This document shows positions 12,661 through 23,883 of a stretch of DNA of 64,000 bases, one piece after another; the first letter of the stretch is position 1; each line of letters opens with the position of its first letter. The position numbers and the translations under genes are program-made. The DNA comes from Plutella xylostella (taxonomy: Eukaryota; Arthropoda; Insecta; Lepidoptera; Plutellidae): contig NC_063993.1 of NCBI RefSeq assembly GCF_932276165.1, forward strand, positions 4,412,001 through 4,476,000, written 5' to 3'. The notes below the pieces were generated by a model. The model was not told the origin of the DNA. It made no database searches and saw nothing but the letters and a program-made list of their open reading frames with translations.

Positions 12661-15080
12661 TGCCCGCGCCCCGCGCCCGCCCGCGCCCGCCCGCGCCCCG
12701 CGCCGCCCCGCGCCCGCCCTGAGCTGCCGGTATACGAGTTCCTCCCGCGTAGAGCCGCGCGCCGCACGCCCGCCCTCCCGGAACCTCTCGCGATCCGAAA
12801 ATATTCTACAACTCCGTGATTACACAATGAGCTCTTTTTCAACGCTATTGTCCGAATTATGGATAAAAAGCGGCTATTATTTGCAACAGTCTGTAACGGT
12901 CATTTTTTCCCGTGTTCCGAGTAAGAAGGCTACCGTCGTAGTCTAGTTAGGTAGTCTCACATTCAATTGTTTTTATGTTTTTGCGCTTGCAATGTCTGTC
13001 ATAAAACACTTTTTTCCATCCGTGTTACAGTTTGAGACTTTATTGTCATACCATTTGCATAATCGCAAGGCGAGGTGAAGCAAAAAAGTTCACGGCGAGA
13101 AGTCGTCCGCCTTTTGTTCTTTTGTACCTCGCATTTGCGAATTCTGTGAAAGAGCACATTGCGAAAAGGGATTTATGATTTATCGTTTTTAGTTATTGTT
13201 TACAAATTTTAACAAAAAAAGTTCATTATGCGTCACGTTTTAACGATTGGAGAGTATGGGTGCTGGTTCTGCTGGTGATAGTGTCTCAGCGTGGACTGTG
13301 CGCGCGGAGGTCGCACATTGCGCCAACAAGCAGTGATTAACGCGCATTGATCGCGCCGCGGACCATGCCGGGCCATTGTGCGAGCTCCGAGACACTAACA
13401 ACCGGTTACCAATCACCCTATTAACTTCAAATCGTGTTTTTTGTCAAGACGCTTTACAAATTTCTGTTAGTTTTGTAAGTTCTAATTTGGCCTTTTCAAT
13501 TGAAATACAACAATTTCTAATAGAAATGAAACTGATACTGGTTTTATAATAATGATAGGGGATGTTTGTTTGTTCTCAACGGATCTGTAGTTTGTCGGAG
13601 CGAGAGGTGCGGTGCGCCGCATTCAGCTTCTGTACATAAATGCTGTCGCATAATAAATTATTTATTATTTATATAACTTAGTAGTGTTAGTTCGTATTGG
13701 ATGTTCGGTGAAGAGCCGAGCTGTCTCGGAGCCGCGGGGCTGCGCCGCAGCTCCCGGCCGCAGGCTGTGTGAGCATTCGTTGCATTCAAATTATTTACGA
13801 AATGTGTTATCTATAGTCAAAATTGGACCATATGGATTTTGAATTCATGTTTTCTAGATAAATATTTTCGTGAAAAATTATAACAAATCATTATGATTCG
13901 TAAGAGTATGCCTATTGTAAATATAGTTATAGGCAGTAGATTAGTTGTAAAACATTTTATTGAAATGCATATGGTTCTTGTTGTGTTAGGGTGTATAAGA
14001 TATTATGTAATGTATGTAAATGTATGGAGTCCACTGTGTGGCGCCCTCTGGACGAGGGTGTATATTATATTGTGAATTGCAATCAGTTCTACGGGTATTA
14101 GTTTCCTACTAGATTTAGCGTGTTTATTTGATGATTAAGTTTAGTATTCCGGAAGAAATTCTGGATATTTTAACGCACAGGATGTGATTGATGTGTTTAA
14201 ACTTTGCTGATTGTTGATTATTATTATTTTATTCACTCTTTAGTCGTAAGATCTCTCGGGATTTAGGGTCTTTTCGGAATACGTGTCCGAGAAGTTTTAT
14301 CCAAAGAAATTTATTGGTACAAAATATTGATATGTGTACAAATTAGGATGTTTTTCAATTAGAATTACATGTTGCAATGTTGTGTAATGTACGGTAGCTA
14401 GTGTAAGTTGTTGATGTGCCACGTCTACCTCACTAGAGCACAGCCGCAGGGTACCAGCCAAACACAATCTTTCTATACCTCTACAAATAGATAATCTCGC
14501 TTAGATAACGTTACGTTTGCACCAATGGCCGTCGGTGACGTCATACCACTCGCCAATATACTGAGACTGATTTTTACAACACTTTAATACTTGTACAGAT
14601 TGCTTTCAAACAGTTATTACTTATCTAATATCTTTTCTATACAAGTGACCTGCGCGGTACCGGTCGATGGTTTTTGATTTGGGTGATTGTGACATACTTT
14701 TGCAATCTATTTGAGTTCCTATTTTTGATTGTTAACTTCATATTTGTTTTGTTCATTAGAACTGCGTCTGTTACGGTGTGTGCCATCCATTTACACAATT
14801 ATCTCTCTAATTTGGTATAATATTTAAACAATGTGATTTTAAATAACCTTTTAGTTTGTTTACATTTTATTAAAGTAAAAGAACTGCCATATTAACTCAT
14901 CTACCTCATGAATATAGTCGAATACAGTAAGTTGTTATAAATAATATGATGTAAGCGCTTGCTAGACAAGTGGTTTCTTGTACAAATTATTATATAAGAC
15001 ATAAATGTGACATACTAGTTATTGTACGATGAATATATGTATTACTTTATTAGTATCCAGTACATAATTATTATAATAAA
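12661..15080 (+). other. Probable Krueppel 3' UTR and flank
   Basis: Begins with a C/G-only low-complexity stretch (12661-12720), then turns AT-rich. Candidate poly(A) signals are AATAAA at 13652-13657 and at 15075-15080. The latter is followed by a GT-rich stretch (TGTTTGTT), the usual downstream element. TGTACATA at 13631-13638 fits the Pumilio site TGTANATA. No other gene was seen. Confidence 0.4.
15075..15080 (+). terminator. Candidate poly(A) signal for Krueppel
   Basis: AATAAA followed within 10 bases by TGTTTGTT. Whether the transcript reaches here or stops at the earlier signal (13652) cannot be told from sequence. Confidence 0.35.
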
Positions 15081-16472
15081 GAGATGTTTGTTATTTAATC
15101 AGTTTTATTTTGATTCATTCTCTCACCTTAAGTAAAGGATTTAATGTTGCGGCTTAAAAGAGGTAAAAAAATAACGGTTTTAAAATCGAAAATTCATCTA
15201 CAAAGTACATACAATCTGTGGTACTACATACGTAGGGAGCTAATTGAGTCATTTAGAAACACTGACGATTCACACAGAAGCTGAATCTAATCTCATTTTC
15301 ATCCAGCACAAAAACTACGGTCTCCATCGTCCCTACACCTACTGAAGCTATTAGACGCATTAAACCAAAATCTTTCAGACCAAGGTACATGAGCCATAAC
15401 TATAAACCGAATCCCGACCTGGGTCGATTTAAGGTTTAGCAAAATCTAAAATATTGTAAAAAGTTACAACTACTTATCATTATAAAAGAAGATCGATGTT
15501 CTTGTTGCATTTGTTTGTGTTGTTGACACCTACTAATGGTGGTGTGCAATATACTCTCAAATATAATCTTCAAAGGGGTAGCAAGGATAAGTCCGCTTTT
15601 CGATGTACTAACATTTGTAATTACGTAATTGGACGCAAACCGTATGATGTTGATGTTTTAACTAATCAAACGGCTAGATATACGAGTACCTGGTTACAGT
15701 GTACATCCAAGAGATAGTCACGCAACTCGACAATCTACACAACTCTTATTCTACGGGAATTTTGGGAATTCGCCTTTTGTCCTACGACTTTTTGGAATTC
15801 ACGAAAAATAATATGGCTTTTCCATAAAAACTGAATTAACAAAAGTTCAGAATAACGAGTAGTGTGACAATTTTTCACATGTACACTTTACTTTGTATGT
15901 ACCTACCTACCTATAAGCCGAAGGTGAAATCGAAGGTCGGTATTGGATTCGTAGTTATACTCAGTAGTAGGCCGTAATTCAGAAAACGTCGCATGGCGCA
16001 TAGCTCCGGAGACAAATGCTTCGGAATCCGGTCGGTATTTATTAAATTAATCGCCCCCTCCTTTCTGACCCCCTATTTGGGCCCCATACCTAAAGGGGGT
16101 AGCTGGCCGGCTTTGTTTAACTGATTAAAATAAAACAATTAATTAGATTTACTAATAGCCAGATACCAGATAGGAATAAAATGAACAATACCTTAGATAG
16201 TAATCAAAATCTATTTTATCGACACTATAAACTACGAGAAAGGTTGTACAAAGTGAGTGCCAGTTTACCGGCTGTGCTTGTATTATTATCTAACAATATA
16301 ATTAGGTATTCAGTATATTTTACCTATTATTATATTAATGTTAGGTGAGTAAATCTCAACCCACAGATTTTTATACTGAAACGCAATTAAATCCTTGAAA
16401 AATAAAACCTCGCAAAAATATAATTAAAAAACAAACTCAATTAGAAATCTAAAATGAAACAATTGTAGTAGC

Positions 16473-16509
<37 letters not shown>

Positions 16510-16837
16510 AAGCGGGCGCGGGCGGAGAATTATAATTTATTTGGAGAAGTGGCAAAGACCCCCGCCCGCCGCGCCGCCCGCCCTACCCTTTGCTTTCGCC
16601 CTTCGTTACGGGCTCATGTGCCAAGGGATATAACTCGGAAATGTTGACATTTTTTTCGTAGTGCCAGTTTGGTGTTTCGTACTTAGTCTGGTAATATTTA
16701 CAAATAAATTAGATTTTTGGTTTAGTAAGTATTCGTAATAAAGTGAATATTGTTATCCTATCTACTGTACAATAAAATATACTTTATAAAAAGGTGGACA
16801 AATATGGCCTGCTTAGGACGTCCATATTGTGTTATTG
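15081..16837. other. Non-coding DNA with a GGC microsatellite
   Basis: No gene recognised. A (GGC)n run lies at about 16473-16503, next to a C-rich/G-rich patch up to 16590. Confidence 0.45.
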
Positions 16838-16975
16838 ATGATGATGATGATGATGTCCTCTTCGTCGTATCCGACAACAGCGACTCTTGCTACAATCTGT
16901 TATGTGCTCTTATGTGGCTGGCAAGTCCGAACTTCGTCTTGAACACCCTGTCACACTGTGTTATTAACATGCAGA
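16838..16975 (-). mobile_element. 3' remnant of a LINE whose protein ends in a C2H2-like knuckle
   Basis: Read on the minus strand, 16955 down to 16890 encodes CDRVFKTKFGLASHIRAHNRL followed by a stop, then a tail ending in ATC repeats (plus-strand GATGATGAT at 16838-16854). The same layout (zinc knuckle, stop, ATC-rich tail) occurs at 54.3-54.6 kb. The first cysteine of the pair is lost here. It is a decayed 5'-truncated copy of a lepidopteran non-LTR element. Confidence 0.65.
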
Positions 16976-18200
16976 TGAGCTGAGAAGTAGAAAGCTCTTT
17001 TGTTTAACTTATTATTACAGATCTTGGAGTTCAGTGGTTTAATTAGAGCAATAAATTTGGTTGCAGTTGCAGTTCTATACATTCAAAATGTGAAATTTGA
17101 ATTTTAATGAACTAACGATTTTTGGTGGGCATGATTTAAATGATTGTGTTAACTAACGGTATGATTGACAGTAACATAGAACATCAATAAACCTAGGCCA
17201 TCACCAATAGAGCACCATAAAACTATTATCTACCAGAAAATCTGGGCTATAATGAAAACAACGCAACGTACTCAAATGTCTTCTAAATATTGATCTGGTC
17301 AACTAAAAACCTACATTAATTAAGCTACATCCCTTTGCCTCTGAACTTTATACTTTCTGTTTTTTCTCTAGGTACGGTGGTGTTCAAAGGAGCTGGCGGG
17401 GCGCGGGCGCGCGCGGGGGGGGCGGAATTAAGAGGGAGCAGGGAGGCAGGCACGCCCTGGATACTGAGAGGAGTTTTAACCAATTAATTTTGTTCCTCAA
17501 CGCAAACTTCGCTATATAATAAGGTATAAGTAGACATTGCCCGACGCGCTAGCCCGCCGGCCGGGGGCCTCCCGCTCCTAGCCTCTTATAACGATGTTTT
17601 AATTCTTGTTAAGCTCTCCGTTTCTCCAGTTTTAATATTTAATGGCATTTTCATGGATGTTTTATAGCGCACTCTCGAATTCCCAACATTATTGACGTTG
17701 TTATATCGGCGCGGCAGTTATGCAGAGGCGATGTCCGAATGTTATTTTCAGGCTGTTAAGTTTAATATGCGCTTTCATTGGACGTGAATCTGATCCTAAT
17801 GTACGTAAGTAGGTTAGAAATTCGTGAAAGATCTTGAGGACCAGCCACCTTAATACCGATAATTACAATTTTGAGGACCAGCAACTAATTATGGTGCACT
17901 TGTTCAGTAGTTGTTCGCTGACAGACACATAATGTGCTCTCGACTCACCCTCGAGTCACCTGCTCGCACACGCACGCACTAACGAACCATATGTCCCACC
18001 GCCAGCCGACGCTCCTATGTCTTCCGTGATATAAATACTATACTCGAGTAAAAAACTATCTTCCCCTTTACCAATCCGTGACTAAACATCCAAACAGTTT
18101 CATCTCCCATTTACCTAAGAATGAGATTTAAAAATAAAGTAACTTTACAAAAACATCTCGCGATCGCGCCTCGCGGCAGCCGCGTCAATATGACGCTCTC

Positions 18201-18378
18201 AAAAAACTGTTCTTAACAACGGTATTGTGTTGTTAAAAAACAGAAACGCGCCCGAAAAAACAAACCGCAGAATACGGTTAAAAAACAAAGTGCAGCACGC
18301 GAGGCGCAGACACCCTTTCCCTTTTACGCGACGCGAGCTACGGTTTTTTTCTTTATCTAAGTGAGGGTTGAGTTTTTT
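18201..18378. promoter_or_regulatory. Cluster of A6/T6 runs resembling Hunchback sites
   Basis: Six A or T runs of at least six bases begin at 18201, 18235, 18255, 18280, 18344 and 18373. Most continue as AAAAAAC, and two share GTTAAAAAAC. Hunchback, a direct regulator of Krueppel in flies, binds A-rich sites of this kind. In an AT-rich genome such runs are common, so this is only a weak enhancer candidate about 6 kb downstream of Krueppel. Confidence 0.2.
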
Positions 18379-21300
18379 ACCGCGATGCTCTACGTATAAA
18401 TTAATAACTGAACGTGCTCATAATCTGCCGTTCGGAACACTTTCGGCTTTGTTATTTTTTGTAAATTGTTATTCATTTGTTTTTGTGGGTCGGCGGAAAC
18501 CGAGGCGGGACTATTGATTACGATAGTGCAGCGACAGGTGTCGCCGTTGTTTCTGCATTCACGTTCTAATAGTGCGTAGGTATATCGACAACTGCCGTGT
18601 CATCATCATCACTAATGCAAACGCAACATAATCTATTTTATTTGTCTTTACTAAGAAAATTATCATTGTTACGGTCAATAACGTACAAAAATGGCGATAG
18701 CTATAGCGATGCTGAGAAATATAGTAGATTAGATTCATAGAGTCATCATTTATTCAACGTAAAATTTTACAATTAGGTATTAGTCGATAGTCAAGATAAT
18801 GCGTCTACCACTGGAAAGGAGTTACATAATAACAACATAAGCTACAGACTCAAACTTGAATAGCTAATTAAAGTTATTTGTTTTTTGCCAAAGCCCTTGC
18901 CGATGCAACCGGAAGATGCTCGAGGAAACGGGTGTAGGTCCTAATTCGAAGACGCGTGTTTTTGTCCGCATTTCAGCGATACAAACACCAGTTGCTCAGA
19001 GCTCAGCCCGCGCCAAAACATACGTTTCAACCAACCAACTGTTATGTGCAATCTCGTGAAGTTAGGTGAGACGTTATTATTATATCGTTGCTCACGTGAG
19101 CAAATTATACATCTCAGTACATTGTATCTACATAAAATCTAGTAAGGATTAAATTAAGCACCTTCAGGTATATTTTTTTTAAATGAGAGAAAAGACTCAA
19201 TTTGAGATTTCATTATTTATTTACACAATCATGCATTAATGCCGTACACGACAATCATTGCATTGATCGCTGTCACAGTAACGCAACAAAGGTTCTCTAT
19301 AAATAAGTTGAAGGCGTCGATTCTCAGAAGTGTCTGGAGAGGTGAATGCGAATGCATTTGTTACGCATTCGTATAGGATGTTGAATAGCGGTGCACGTGT
19401 GAGGCGACTCGGGTAAAGGTTAGTGTGTCGCGAGCAGTTTCTGCAACAATCAATTCGATCGCGCTCTGTTTACCCTTTTTGCGAGCCGCTTCGAGTGTGT
19501 TGGCTGTTTTTTGCCGGTTGCCAGCCCGTGTATTGCAAGTAGTGCGTCTTGTTTACCGTATTGTCAAAGGAACCTACTCCAGATTTAATCCTGTGATTAG
19601 GCTGTTGCTTAAATAATGATAAATTAATCAACTTTAGACTAAGTACAAGCAATTTCTTCGAAAAAGATATTTGGCATTAAATGAAAAGCGCCCAGTCGAT
19701 GATAATTAACGCAAAATAAGTAGCAAATAACTTAATAAATTTTGAGCAAAATGATAATGATTAAAGATAACATAAGAATTGTATCAATATTACTTTTTTA
19801 TATAAATATACAGTGTATGATCATCTCTACCACTGTTAAGTATTTACATGACGTTGCAATGTCCCCAAACTGCGTTTATGGGTAAAAATAATAATAATTG
19901 ATTAAAAAAACTCCACCCACGCCACATCGGGGTACCTCTATTTTGATAGTGAATTCGGTTACCCGACAGCCATTGTCAGGAAGCCGTTTGATTATTGATT
20001 TTTACGCTAAATATTCCCTTTTTGAAAATCTCTATTCAGCATAATTATAACTTCTTTTATCGTTTGATGTATATGGTTGGCACAAAGGGATGATATCGCA
20101 CAATGTCATTAATAACCAGTGTGGGACTTGTTCCGTACCTATTCTGCAGAGAAGAGTTTGAGTGTTATTGTGATCACGATGATTTGCCAGTCATTTTTCA
20201 TTCATTTAATCCTAGAATCTTATTTTTAGGTACATCTTCTTACCAACATTCCAACTTGACAAACAACATATTGTTATTATTGCTAGCTATTACTTTCAGT
20301 GTATCTTTGTTGTAACAGCGGCGACGTAAGCCTCTGCCAATATAATGCGTAGAAAGGAGTAATACCTACATAAATAAGAATAGTTGTTTACTACACAAGA
20401 TCTAATCCCTTAATCTGGCGAGTATCGCTGGCCGCCGCCGCCGCACCACCGCCGGCTAATTGTCACTGGAATATTACTCTTCTTTCTACTTTGTACCGAA
20501 AAGAAGATCACAAGAATAGTGTTTGTCCGATCCGCACTAGTTGTTTATACAACATGCGGCACAAAGAAGTGGCTACTGGGTTTGTTTGCATTTAATCCAT
20601 TTGTAATGTCCATTCTTCCGTGTTTTCTTAATAGGGACAAAGGTTTTCGGCACATTAGATGCAGATTACTTTCTCTTTCATCTTGTGATCTAGTTTCTCG
20701 GAAGTCTAAGAAGGTGTGAAAACTCTTTCCAATACATATTTATTTATCTCTTCTTGCTTTTGTTTGTACGAGTAGAGTTGCATCAATACCGGAGTAATCC
20801 GGAGTATCTGGTGCAGGGCTAGACCATAAGATATAGTCTAATTCTATGGGTTAAAGTATGATCGAATGATCGTACCCTATCAATTTACTAGTAATTTTAA
20901 CAATGTATTGACTTTTACTTTAAAATATTTCTGAAAATATTACTGAAACTTCAATATTAACCTTAACGTTTACGGTCCAAATAAGTACATACAAGTAGGT
21001 AATATAAACGCAGATATTTATCACAACCCCTTTATAAAATAAAAGGTATTTCCAATTAGCCTTTAAATTAAATTTATTGGGCAATTTAGGTGGCTATAAA
21101 CACAAATATTCACCCAGCCACCATAAAAAAACGTCTCTAATAGTTATTACAATGGGAGAAAAGTGTAAACACTACAAAAGCTTCGATGTAGGTGGTAGTA
21201 GCGTACATCTGTGATCACCACGGGGCCGGGTCATTCATACACATCGTAGACAATACAAGTAAAAGGAAAATAAGTCACAGGAAACCTCGGCCTGTTTTGG

Positions 21301-21474
21301 CAAAGCCAGATATAATTAAAAAGAACTCGTAGAAGCGTTTTGTCTACTGATGAAACTCTATCTTCGCGAAATCAGATCTCGGCCGGCCCACTCCCAGATT
21401 GTGTAGAAAAAGCGGCAGGTTTTTTTTTCGTTTTCTGAGTAAAAAGCGAGGTGAGGGTAGCGGGTAGAGGGGCC

Positions 21475-21489
21475 GGGGGGGGGGGGGGG
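21475..21489 (+). repeat. G homopolymer
   Basis: About 15 consecutive G, with another five-G run just upstream. A simple-sequence tract whose length is likely to vary or be mis-sequenced. Confidence 0.8.
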
Positions 21490-22655
21490 CTCCACAGCTG
21501 CCACTAATTTCAGACGCGCAAATGCTGTAACTTGGTTGGGTTATAATTTACAATAATAATCTGGGTTAAGTAAATGAAATTGGGATCGATAAGACCTTCC
21601 TAAGTATTTAGATTTTTGATATCAACTATATTGTTTCGCATTTAATAGACATTACGAGTTTACGAGTTGACACTTCTAAATTCTATCGTATTAACGTCAT
21701 ACGTGGGAGTTTTTTAATTTAAAAAAATAACGCAAGTGCAATGCAGCGAAATAAAACTAGAAAAGTATCAAATAATTATTAGTACTCACCATGCAATTAC
21801 TGATCGTTAAAATAAATAAATAACCTAGTGGCTAATGTGACTATTTATACATACCTATCTCAACTGAAGTTATTTTCTACAGTAGATTACAGACGTAGTT
21901 AATGGTATTAATAAGTTTGATCTACATTGAAAACGTTATTCGATCACCTCAAGTCAAACATAATAGAACATAAAAAACATCAGGTGCGATTTAAAGATGT
22001 AGAGCAAAAAGTAAATTTGAGAAGGCACAAAACTGCGAAAAACTTATTTTTGGCAATTTAAACGTATAAAAAGAGTTGTTCAAAGGTGTACGGGGTTTTT
22101 AACGGGGTAGAAACTTGATAACCCTTCACACCTTGATCAATGTGGGTTACTGAGCGCACGTACCGTTGTAGGGCATTTTTTTATTTACCTAGATACTGCA
22201 TTTGTTGAAAATGTGCAACAGTAGTCATTGTGTAACTGGACACCATCCGGTTAGGTTCGGTAAGGCAACTAGCTGTAATCATAAACGGTTTAGTAAATAA
22301 AAAAGCTGTATAAAATATATCACATACACAAATATCAACTAGGTATATTATATATTGCCCTAGGTGAAAATCGCAATCTTCATTATAGAATGTATAATTA
22401 GAACCTGAAATTATAATAGACAGTTCAAGAAATATATTTGCAAATAGAGGTACTTGAAAATTAACCGAGGGACACCGTTTAGAATGTACTTATGAACAAA
22501 TCCAAGTGGCTGAGTGTTCAAATTCTGGCGCGTATCAAATAATTATTTTCAATTAAGGAGTTTAAGAACAATTATACCACGTGCCCTAACGGTGTTACAA
22601 AGTAAAACATGATTAGGACACCTTGACATGTAAATTCCTAGATGTGTACCTTAAG

Positions 22656-22760
22656 TGCATGGTACTCATTCCAAAACGGCGATACAGCTCGTGACCTATC
22701 ACCTGGGTGCAAATATAATCACGACTGTACAGTCGTGAGTATAATATATTTATGTAAGTA
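22656..22760 (+). mobile_element. Fragment of the 5S-derived SINE family
   Basis: GCATGGTACTCATTCC and the following 40 bases match, in the opposite orientation, the internal part of the SINE at 49131-49530. After an internal gap, ACAGTCGTGAGTATA near 22730 matches that element's 3' end. No target duplication was found. Confidence 0.6.
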
Positions 22761-23518
22761 TGTATTATTACGTGTAAACACCCGTAATATGTGATCTAAA
22801 AAACCAATAAACCTTCTGATTCTGAATGACATCGTAATATTCCACCGTGACCTTGAACACTTCGAGAAATCAATAGCGCAGCCGCAAGTGCACCATTATT
22901 GCATCAGCTGATCTTCTGTTAAAGAGTTCAATGCACTTTCTATTATTACTCTCAGCAAACTCCATACAGAAAAAATACAAAAGCCACTGCAGTGCATAGA
23001 GAAAAAACTCAACCCTTCCGTGCGTAGCAGGTACCCCGCGCACAACCCTTTACAAAAACGCTTACAAAAAAACCGTGGGTAGAGAAAGGGTAGAAAAAAG
23101 GGTTGATATTACGCATGCGTCCCGCCGGATCAGTGCCCTCGTTCTCATTTTAAAATTTCAAATAAGCACATTTTAGATTAACAAAGGATGGTTTAAATCG
23201 ATCGCCCGAAAGTGCTTCGGTTCTTTCGTCTTTTGAAATGTTATTCCCTTCAATATATTTGCTGAGTTTTCATTTAAGACAATATTTATTGATTGTACGT
23301 ATAGTGCAAGTGTTTTCACAATTAAACATACAATAATTAGAAAGGCGAATGAGAGACTGGAGGTTTGACCACCGTTCTGGATCGTTTCTGATGCAAAGTT
23401 CTGACTCCTGACTGTGTAGTGGTACAATTTCATATGTTGTTTAGATAAAACAAAATTAAACGATCTAATTTAAGTGTTGTCAAAACGTTAAATTCTTTGT
23501 TTAAAATTCGACTCTATA
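22761..23518. other. Non-coding DNA, nothing recognised
   Basis: A/T-run-rich segment (four runs of at least six A between about 22970 and 23100) without gene or repeat boundaries. Confidence 0.4.
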
Positions 23519-23526
23519 AAGTTTAC

Positions 23527-23875
23527 CTTAGCGGTGGCAGCTCAGTCGGAAAAGCGCCCGCTTCTCACGCCAGAGATGCGGGTTCGAATCTCGGCGCTGA
23601 CATGTACCAATGAGTTCTTTTAACTTAAGTACAATATATACCATCGCTCTTACGGTGAAGGAAATCATCGTGAGGAAACCTGCATATCTAGATCTATCAT
23701 ATCTAGATATGTGAACCCACCAACCCGCAGTGGACCAGCGTGGTGGGGAAATGGTCCAAGCTTAGGAAGGCAGTTTAGACCTTGGGGATATGCACAACGG
23801 TTCCATTCGAGAGAGCCAGGTACAGGTACTTACACCCCCACAGAGAATAGAATAGAATAGAATAGAATAGAATAG
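23527..23875 (+). mobile_element. tRNA-derived SINE (349 bp) with 8-bp target duplication
   Basis: The head has RNA polymerase III control boxes: an A box TGGCAGCTCAGTCGG at 23535-23549 and a B box GGTTCGAATCT at 23581-23591. The body contains stretches I recognise from lepidopteran SINEs (GTGAGGAAACCTGCA, GGACCAGCGTGGTGG), and the tail is a GAATA-type pentamer repeat (about 23843-23875). The target duplication AAGTTTAC is at 23519-23526 and 23876-23883. It is not a tRNA gene: there is no acceptor stem and the unit is far too long. Confidence 0.88.
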
Positions 23876-23883
23876 AAGTTTAC

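Larger units (their letters stand above)
16976..22655. other. Long non-coding interval downstream of Krueppel
   Basis: No coding exon, RNA gene or complete element. It holds GC islands (17.39-17.58 kb), a cluster of A/T hexamer runs at 18.20-18.38 kb, and a G homopolymer at 21475-21489. It is plausibly regulatory sequence of Krueppel, by position only. Confidence 0.4.

Noticed and set aside
12135..12722. 195-codon Ala/Arg/Pro open frame on the plus strand
   Set aside because: It overlaps the Krueppel fingers out of frame and continues into the GC-only 3' stretch. Composition artefact.
19425..19616. 63-codon frame with hydrophobic stretches
   Set aside because: Too short, no conserved motif, no initiation or splicing context.
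23527..23600. Possible tRNA gene (A and B boxes present)
   Set aside because: No pairing acceptor stem, an unusual anticodon arm, and a 349-bp unit with tail and target duplication: it is a SINE.
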